Below, one piece after another: positions 43,880 to 48,237 of a stretch of 48,237 bases of DNA. Both the position numbers and the translations under genes were made by a program. Where the stretch lies: NCBI GenBank assembly GCA_902772985.1, contig CACYCP010000051.1:1-48237 (forward strand), written 5' to 3'. Within the stretch, counting starts at the first letter, position 1. The number at the start of each line of letters is the position of its first letter. The DNA comes from an uncultured Bacteroidia bacterium. Its GTDB lineage: Bacteria > Bacteroidota > Bacteroidia > Bacteroidales > UBA932. Below the pieces are notes generated by a model, which saw only the letters and a list, made by a program, of their open reading frames with translations, made no database searches and had not been told where the DNA came from.

Positions 43880-44634
43880 AAGGAAGCTACAAGTTCGACC
43901 GGACAATGGTCCGAGCCGAAAATTTCGTCGTGTATTTCAGTCGATACGATCTCTTCCTTTATGGATGCCGATACAAGGAAATAGTCTATGCGCCAGCCGG
44001 CGTTCCTTGCCCGGGCGTTCATGCGGTAGCTCCACCAGGAATATTTGACCTCCTCCGGGTGCTGATAACGCCAGCTGTCCACAAAACCGGCGTCGAGCAG
44101 CTGCCCGAACTTCGCCCTTTCCTGATCCGAAAAACCGGCGTTGAAATGGTTTGTAGCCGGATTTTTCAGGTCTATCTCGTTGTGAGCCACGTTCAGGTCC
44201 CCGCAATATACCACCGGCTTTGGAAGACTGGTAAGATAGGCACGAAGGTCATCTTCCCAGCACATACGATAGTCCAGACGGCGCAGCTCGTCCTGCGAAT
44301 TGGGGACGTAGGCGCACACCAGGAAGAACTTGTCGTATTCCAAGGTAATGAGCCGGCCTTCGTGGTCGTGTTCATCCACGCCCATGCCATATCGGACGCT
44401 CAAAGGCTGGTGTCTGGTGTAAACGGCAGTGCCTGAATAGCCTTTCTTGTCGGCATAATTCCAATAACTCTGATAGCCGATGAACTCCAGATCCAACTGG
44501 CCTTCCTGCAGTTTGGTTTCCTGGAGACAGACAAAATCGGCGTCAAAATCCACGAATATGTCGGCGAAGCCTTTGCCCGCCACGGCCCTGAGGCCGTTCA
44601 CGTTCCAGGAGATGAATTTTAATCTAGCGTCCAT
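43876..44634 (-). CDS. xth: exodeoxyribonuclease III
   Basis: AP endonuclease and 3'-5' exonuclease for base excision repair. Motifs are [10 protein letters not shown] at the N-terminus, [19 protein letters not shown] and the final [10 protein letters not shown], which contain the catalytic Asn, Glu, Asp and His. The 252 residues fit the ExoA/Xth group. Its start overlaps the cysS stop by 16 bases and its stop overlaps the aldolase start. Confidence 0.95.
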   Translation of the reverse strand: MDARLKFISWNVNGLRAVAGKGFADIFVDFDADFVCLQETKLQEGQLDLEFIGYQSYWNYADKKGYSGTAVYTRHQPLSVRYGMGVDEHDHEGRLITLEYDKFFLVCAYVPNSQDELRRLDYRMCWEDDLRAYLTSLPKPVVYCGDLNVAHNEIDLKNPATNHFNAGFSDQERAKFGQLLDAGFVDSWRYQHPEEVKYSWWSYRMNARARNAGWRIDYFLVSASIKEEIVSTEIHDEIFGSDHCPVELVASL

Positions 44635-46064
44635 GTTGAACCTTCTTTGGTGTCTTTAACGATGATGCCGTAAGAGGCAAGGAAATCTCGGATGCGGTCG
44701 CTTTCGGCCCAGTTTTTCTCCTCGCGGGCCTTCTTACGGCTGTCCAGAACCAGTTGCATGGCCCCGTCCAGGGCTTTTTCCGCCTTTCCACCGGCACCGG
44801 ACGATTCTTCATCGACAAGGCCAAGGACGCCGCCCACAACATCGTCTAAGAGTTTTGCCAGCGCAGATTTGTCCCCCTCCGGCAACTTGCCGGCGTTGAT
44901 GAGCTTCACCGCATCGAACAGATGGGCAATGGCGATGGGGGTGTTCATGTCATCGCAGAGGGCATCTTCGACGGCTTCGATGATGGCGCTTACCTCGGGG
45001 GATACGCTTGCCCCTTCGGAGCCCGGGATGACCGCCCCTATCTCCCGCCACGCCTGCATAAGGCGTTTGTAGCCCTTAGAAGCGGCGTCAAGGGCATCGG
45101 CCGAGAAGTCCAAGGTACTGCGATAATGCGCCTGGAGGATGAAGAAACGCACGGTCATGGGGCTGAAGGATTTGAAAAGTTCCTCCAGGGTGATGAAGTT
45201 CCCAAGGCTCTTCCCCATCTTCTGCCCGTTGATGGTAATCATATTGTTATGAACCCAATAGTGGACGCCCTGGGTGTTGCGGGATGCCACGTTCTGGGCT
45301 ATTTCGCATTCGTGGTGAGGGAACATAAGGTCCATTCCGCCCCCGTGGATGTCGAACTCATTTCCAAGGTACTTCTCACCCATCACCGAGCACTCCAGAT
45401 GCCAGCCGGGGAAGCCTTCGCCCCAGGGGCTGGGCCATCGCATGATGTGCTCCGGCTCTGCCTTTTTCCATATTGCGAAATCGTAAGGGGCCTTCTTGTC
45501 GCTTTGACCGTCAAGGCTGCGGGTGCCTTCCAGGGTAGCATCCAGGCTGCGGCCGGAAAGGATGCCGTAATGATGATCCTTATTGTATTTTTCAACGTCG
45601 AAATATACCGAACCGTTGGAAACGTAGGCATATCCAGCGTCCAGTATCTTCTTTACGCTTTCTATCTGCTCTATGATATGTCCTGAAGCCCTGGGCTCGA
45701 TGGAAGGAGGCAGGACGTTCAGACGTCGCATTGCATCGTGGTAGCGTTCAGTATAGTACTGGACCACCTCCATGGGCTCCAGCTGCTCCAGACGAGCCTT
45801 CTTTGCAATTTTATCCTCCCCTTCATCGGCATCGTGCTCCAGATGCCCCACATCGGTGATATTACGCACATAACGCACCTTGTAGCCAAGATGTTTCAGG
45901 AGGCGGAAAAGCACGTCGTAGGTAACGCCGGGGCGGGCATGGCCCAAGTGGGCATCCCCATATACGGTGGGACCGCATACATACATTCCGGCATAGCCTT
46001 CCTTTATGGGTTTGAACAATTCCTTACTGCGGGTAAGTGTGTTCGTCAAATACAACGCTTTCAT
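44619..46064 (-). CDS. cysS: cysteinyl-tRNA synthetase
   Basis: Class I synthetase. HIGH-type motif HLGHA follows CGPTVYGDA near residue 30, zinc ligands include CGPT and [10 protein letters not shown], and the KMSKS-type motif is KMGKS in [14 protein letters not shown]. The 481-residue length is normal. It heads a three-gene unit (cysS-xth-aldolase) with a likely promoter in the gap to the lipoprotein gene. Confidence 0.97.
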   Translation of the reverse strand: MKALYLTNTLTRSKELFKPIKEGYAGMYVCGPTVYGDAHLGHARPGVTYDVLFRLLKHLGYKVRYVRNITDVGHLEHDADEGEDKIAKKARLEQLEPMEVVQYYTERYHDAMRRLNVLPPSIEPRASGHIIEQIESVKKILDAGYAYVSNGSVYFDVEKYNKDHHYGILSGRSLDATLEGTRSLDGQSDKKAPYDFAIWKKAEPEHIMRWPSPWGEGFPGWHLECSVMGEKYLGNEFDIHGGGMDLMFPHHECEIAQNVASRNTQGVHYWVHNNMITINGQKMGKSLGNFITLEELFKSFSPMTVRFFILQAHYRSTLDFSADALDAASKGYKRLMQAWREIGAVIPGSEGASVSPEVSAIIEAVEDALCDDMNTPIAIAHLFDAVKLINAGKLPEGDKSALAKLLDDVVGGVLGLVDEESSGAGGKAEKALDGAMQLVLDSRKKAREEKNWAESDRIRDFLASYGIIVKDTKEGSTWTLD

Positions 46065-46083
46065 TAATTCTTTTTAATATTCC

Positions 46084-46091
46084 CAAAATTA
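46084..46091 (-). promoter_or_regulatory. cysS -7 box
   Basis: Minus-strand TAATTTTG fits TAnnTTTG, 19 bases before the cysS ATG, in a 70-base gap shared with the divergent lipoprotein promoter. No -33 TTG at the usual distance. Confidence 0.45.
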
Positions 46092-46103
46092 CAATTTATT
46101 TTC

Positions 46104-46111
46104 TAACTTTG
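46104..46111 (+). promoter_or_regulatory. -7 box of lipoprotein gene
   Basis: Plus-strand TAACTTTG fits TAnnTTTG, 23 bases before the ATG at 46135. It stands 12 bases from the facing cysS box. Confidence 0.5.
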
Positions 46112-46134
46112 CACTTGAACAAGCCTATTTTATT

Positions 46135-46593
46135 ATGAAAAAATCTATTTTGTGTATTGCCATCATGGCATCGGCCCTTATGTTTGGCTCTTGTACAAAG
46201 TATATAGACGACTCCACAATTATTATCGGTGCCGATCTTACCGTCATAGACTATTCCATAAAGACCAACCAGTGGCAGGTGGACGAAGATAACGGATACT
46301 TTTTCGTTTCCTTGAACGTTCCCGAGATTACCGATGAGGTGTCGAAAAAAGGTGCTGTCCAGGTCACCCGCAAATACACCGACAACGGCAAGGTCTATTG
46401 GACTCCGCTGCCCATTGTTATCCCGCAATCGGAACCTCAAGACCAGGGCGAAGGCAACTACTACTATTCCATCTACGTGGATTACGAGTGGACTGTAGGC
46501 CAGTTGAATATCTTCATCACGGCTACCGACTTCTGGACCGGCGATATTCCCGGCGACATGGACTTCCGTGTCAGTATCTTCAAAAATAAATAA
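46135..46593 (+). CDS. small lipoprotein of unknown function
   Basis: A 152-residue protein with a lipoprotein signal peptide: MKKSILCIAIMASALMFGSC, where C20 follows an SC lipobox and would be lipidated. The mature part has beta-type text (TVIDYSIKTNQWQ, YFFVSLNVPE, RKYTDNGKVYWTPL, YYYSIYVDYEW) and no motif I recognise. It may be a surface or periplasmic lipoprotein typical of this phylum. A strong hairpin follows its stop, so it is a single-gene unit. I cannot assign a function. Confidence 0.75.
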   Translation: MKKSILCIAIMASALMFGSCTKYIDDSTIIIGADLTVIDYSIKTNQWQVDEDNGYFFVSLNVPEITDEVSKKGAVQVTRKYTDNGKVYWTPLPIVIPQSEPQDQGEGNYYYSIYVDYEWTVGQLNIFITATDFWTGDIPGDMDFRVSIFKNK

Positions 46594-46617
46594 AAAATTC
46601 TCGTTACATATAAACAA

Positions 46618-46650
46618 AAAGTTCTCGTTCGGGTTTCGAACGAGAACTTT
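46618..46650. terminator. bidirectional terminator between lipoprotein gene and rpoC
   Basis: AAAGTTCTCGTTCG (46618-46631) and CGAACGAGAACTTT (46637-46650) form a perfect 14-bp stem with a 5-base loop, midway between the two convergent stops. T-rich sequence follows on both strands (CTTTTTGTTT on the minus side). A partial direct copy of TTCTCGTT lies just left, at 46608-46615. This is the clearest terminator in the window. Confidence 0.85.
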
Positions 46651-46670
46651 CTTTAAAATGACTGGCGCAA

Positions 46671-48237
46671 CTAGAGTTCGTTAAGGGCAACGATGTCATC
46701 GGTCTTGGAGCCGACCACGATGTCCTGGTAACGGGCCAGGCCGGTACCTGCAGGAATGAGGTGGCCGCAGATGACGTTCTCCTTAAGGCCTTCAAGATGG
46801 TCTACACGGCCCCTGATAGCAGCCTCGGAAAGCACCTTGGTGGTTTCCTGGAAGGAAGCTGCGGAAATGAAGGAACCGGTCTTGAGGGCTGCGCGGGTAA
46901 TACCCTGAAGCACCTGGGATGCGGTCGCAGGACGGGCAGGACGGGCCTGAATGGTCTTGGAACCCTGACGCTCGAGTGAAGAGTTCTCTCCCCTGAGGTC
47001 CCGGGCGCTGATGATTTCACCTTCGCTGAACTTGGTGCTGTCACCGGCATCTTCCACATAGAACTTGCCGAAGATAGCGTCGTTGCGGTCCATGAAATCC
47101 CACTTGTCCACCAGTTCCTCCGGGAGGAATTCGGTGTCGCCGGGATCGCCGATAACGACTTTGCGCATCATCTGGCGCACGATAATCTCGAAGTGTTTGT
47201 CGTTGATCTTCACGCCCTGCAAACGATACACGGCCTGAATCTCGTTGACGATGTACTCCTGAGCCTTCACCGGGCCAAGGATGTTCAGGATATCGGTAGG
47301 CGAAGTGCCGCCGTCGGAAAGACGGGTACCGGCCCTCACATAGTCGTTTTCCTGAACCAGAATCTGCTTGGTCATAGGGACCTCGTAGTGGCATTCCTTG
47401 CCGCTGCGGTTCTTGATGATGATATCCCTCTTACCTCTCTTCACTTTGCCCATGTGCACCTCACCGTTGATTTCGGAAAGGATTGCAGGGTTGGAAGGAG
47501 TACGGGCCTCGAAGAGTTCCGTAACACGAGGGAGACCACCGGTGATATCACTGGCCTTGCCGATTGCACGGGGAATCTTGATGATTACGTCGCCAATCTT
47601 GACCTTGTCACCGTTGTTCATCATGATGTGGGCGCCTACAGGAAGGTCATAAACCCTGATTTCCTTTCCGGCGTCGTCCAGAATCCTGATGGCAGGAGTC
47701 TTGGTCTTGTCACGGCCTTCAATGATAACCTTATCGGTGTTGCCGGAGAATTCATCGGCACTTTCCTCGTTGTAGGTAACGCCTTCAACCATGTTCACGA
47801 ACTCGACGGTACCGGCGGTTTCCACGATTGTGGTGGCGTTGTAGGGATCCCATTCGCAGATGAGGTCGCCCTTCTTGACCAGGTCGCCGTCCTTGAAGAA
47901 CAGGGCCGATCCATAAGGGATGTCATACTGGGAATAGGTCATTCCGGTGCGCTCGTCCACAATGCGGAGTTCGGTCATGCGGGACACCACGATGGGAGTC
48001 TTGCTGCCGTCTTCGTTTTCGCGGTCGATGGTACGGAGTTCCTCGAACTGCAGTTTGCCTTCATACTTGGAAACGATGTTGTTGTCGGCAACGGCACCAG
48101 ATGCCGTACCACCGACGTGGAAGGTACGCAGGGTGAGCTGGGTACCAGGCTCACCGATGGACTGGGCTGCGATGACACCCACAACCTCACCGGTTTCAAC
48201 CATACGGGAAGTAGCCAGGTTACGGCCGTAACACTTG
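46671..48237 (-). CDS. rpoC: RNA polymerase beta' subunit, C-terminal part (cut by window edge)
   Basis: The C-terminal 521 residues or so of RpoC; the N-terminal part is outside the right edge. The fragment starts inside the second zinc-binding region (KCYGRNLATSRM), then VGVIAAQSIGEPGTQLTLRTFH, the trigger-loop region. Later come GGLPRVTELFEART and a C-terminal helical part with GDPGDTEFLPEELVD and GITRAALKTGSFISAASFQETTKVL, common to all bacterial beta' subunits. The frame continues past 48203 to the edge with no stop. The gene ends against the strong terminator at 46618-46650. Confidence 0.97.
   Translation of the reverse strand, partial: KCYGRNLATSRMVETGEVVGVIAAQSIGEPGTQLTLRTFHVGGTASGAVADNNIVSKYEGKLQFEELRTIDRENEDGSKTPIVVSRMTELRIVDERTGMTYSQYDIPYGSALFFKDGDLVKKGDLICEWDPYNATTIVETAGTVEFVNMVEGVTYNEESADEFSGNTDKVIIEGRDKTKTPAIRILDDAGKEIRVYDLPVGAHIMMNNGDKVKIGDVIIKIPRAIGKASDITGGLPRVTELFEARTPSNPAILSEINGEVHMGKVKRGKRDIIIKNRSGKECHYEVPMTKQILVQENDYVRAGTRLSDGGTSPTDILNILGPVKAQEYIVNEIQAVYRLQGVKINDKHFEIIVRQMMRKVVIGDPGDTEFLPEELVDKWDFMDRNDAIFGKFYVEDAGDSTKFSEGEIISARDLRGENSSLERQGSKTIQARPARPATASQVLQGITRAALKTGSFISAASFQETTKVLSEAAIRGRVDHLEGLKENVICGHLIPAGTGLARYQDIVVGSKTDDIVALNEL

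Noticed and set aside
1..48237. Defence system, integrase, IS element, CRISPR or prophage
   Set aside because: No transposase, recombinase, repeat-spacer array or phage protein was seen on either strand.

Overview
The window is about 48 kb of chromosomal DNA from a member of the Bacteroidota, most likely order Bacteroidales. The signs are the complete aerotolerance (Bat) gene set, the serC-serA-DUF1015 cluster, a lysine-type short SerA, short-leader promoters with the Bacteroidales -7 box TAnnTTTG, and an almost complete lack of Shine-Dalgarno sequences. Family or genus cannot be fixed from the sequence. Coding is very dense: most same-strand neighbours overlap by 1 to 16 bases (ATGA or TAATG junctions). 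I saw no tRNA, rRNA, CRISPR array, insertion sequence or prophage.

Layout. 1-2754 (minus): DUF1015 protein (cut by the window edge), serA and serC, a serine biosynthesis unit. 2791-5782: yigZ, a PRiA4_ORF3-like acidic protein, miaA and truA; truA carries an in-frame palindromic element. 5803-13918 (plus): an eight-function operon, MoxR ATPase, DUF58, a membrane-anchored DUF4381-like protein, BatA, BatB, BatC and a single protein that joins BatD and BatE. 13919-14236: a decayed fragment of a FISUMP/DUF1566-type protein and a hairpin. 14237-14806 (minus): a small outer-membrane barrel. 14892-23837 (plus): exbB, exbD, tonB-like, an rRNA pseudouridine synthase, era, parC, aroK and recJ. 23838-25189 (minus): birA and a metallo-beta-lactamase-fold hydrolase. 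25232-31173 (plus): two tandem deoxynucleoside kinases, an acyl-CoA synthetase and uvrA. 31183-41317 (minus): an AMP-binding ligase with an E2/CAT-like acyltransferase, a Gfo/Idh/MocA oxidoreductase, a TGS-type nucleoside kinase, a SpoU rRNA methyltransferase, lysS, ssb, aroE and a flippase-like membrane protein. 41357-42837 (plus): a PfkB sugar/nucleoside kinase and a COG2426 membrane protein. 42851-46064 (minus): threonine aldolase, exonuclease III and cysS. 46135-46593 (plus): a small lipoprotein. 46671-48237 (minus): the C-terminal part of rpoC, cut by the right edge.

How the genes work together. Most of the window is housekeeping: serine, shikimate and aminoacyl-tRNA supply, tRNA and rRNA modification, replication and repair (parC, recJ, uvrA, ssb, xth), envelope energy transduction (ExbB/ExbD/TonB) and the Bat envelope-stress machinery. 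No clearly new multi-gene system was found. The observations most worth a second look are a 119-bp inverted-repeat element translated inside truA, the BatD-BatE fusion that keeps an internal signal peptide, several promoters whose -7 box lies 3 to 7 bases from the start codon (leaderless or nearly leaderless mRNAs), a widespread bacterial repeat at the start of the SpoU methyltransferase, and the pairing of an acyl-CoA ligase with an E2-like acyltransferase that has lost the usual catalytic histidine.
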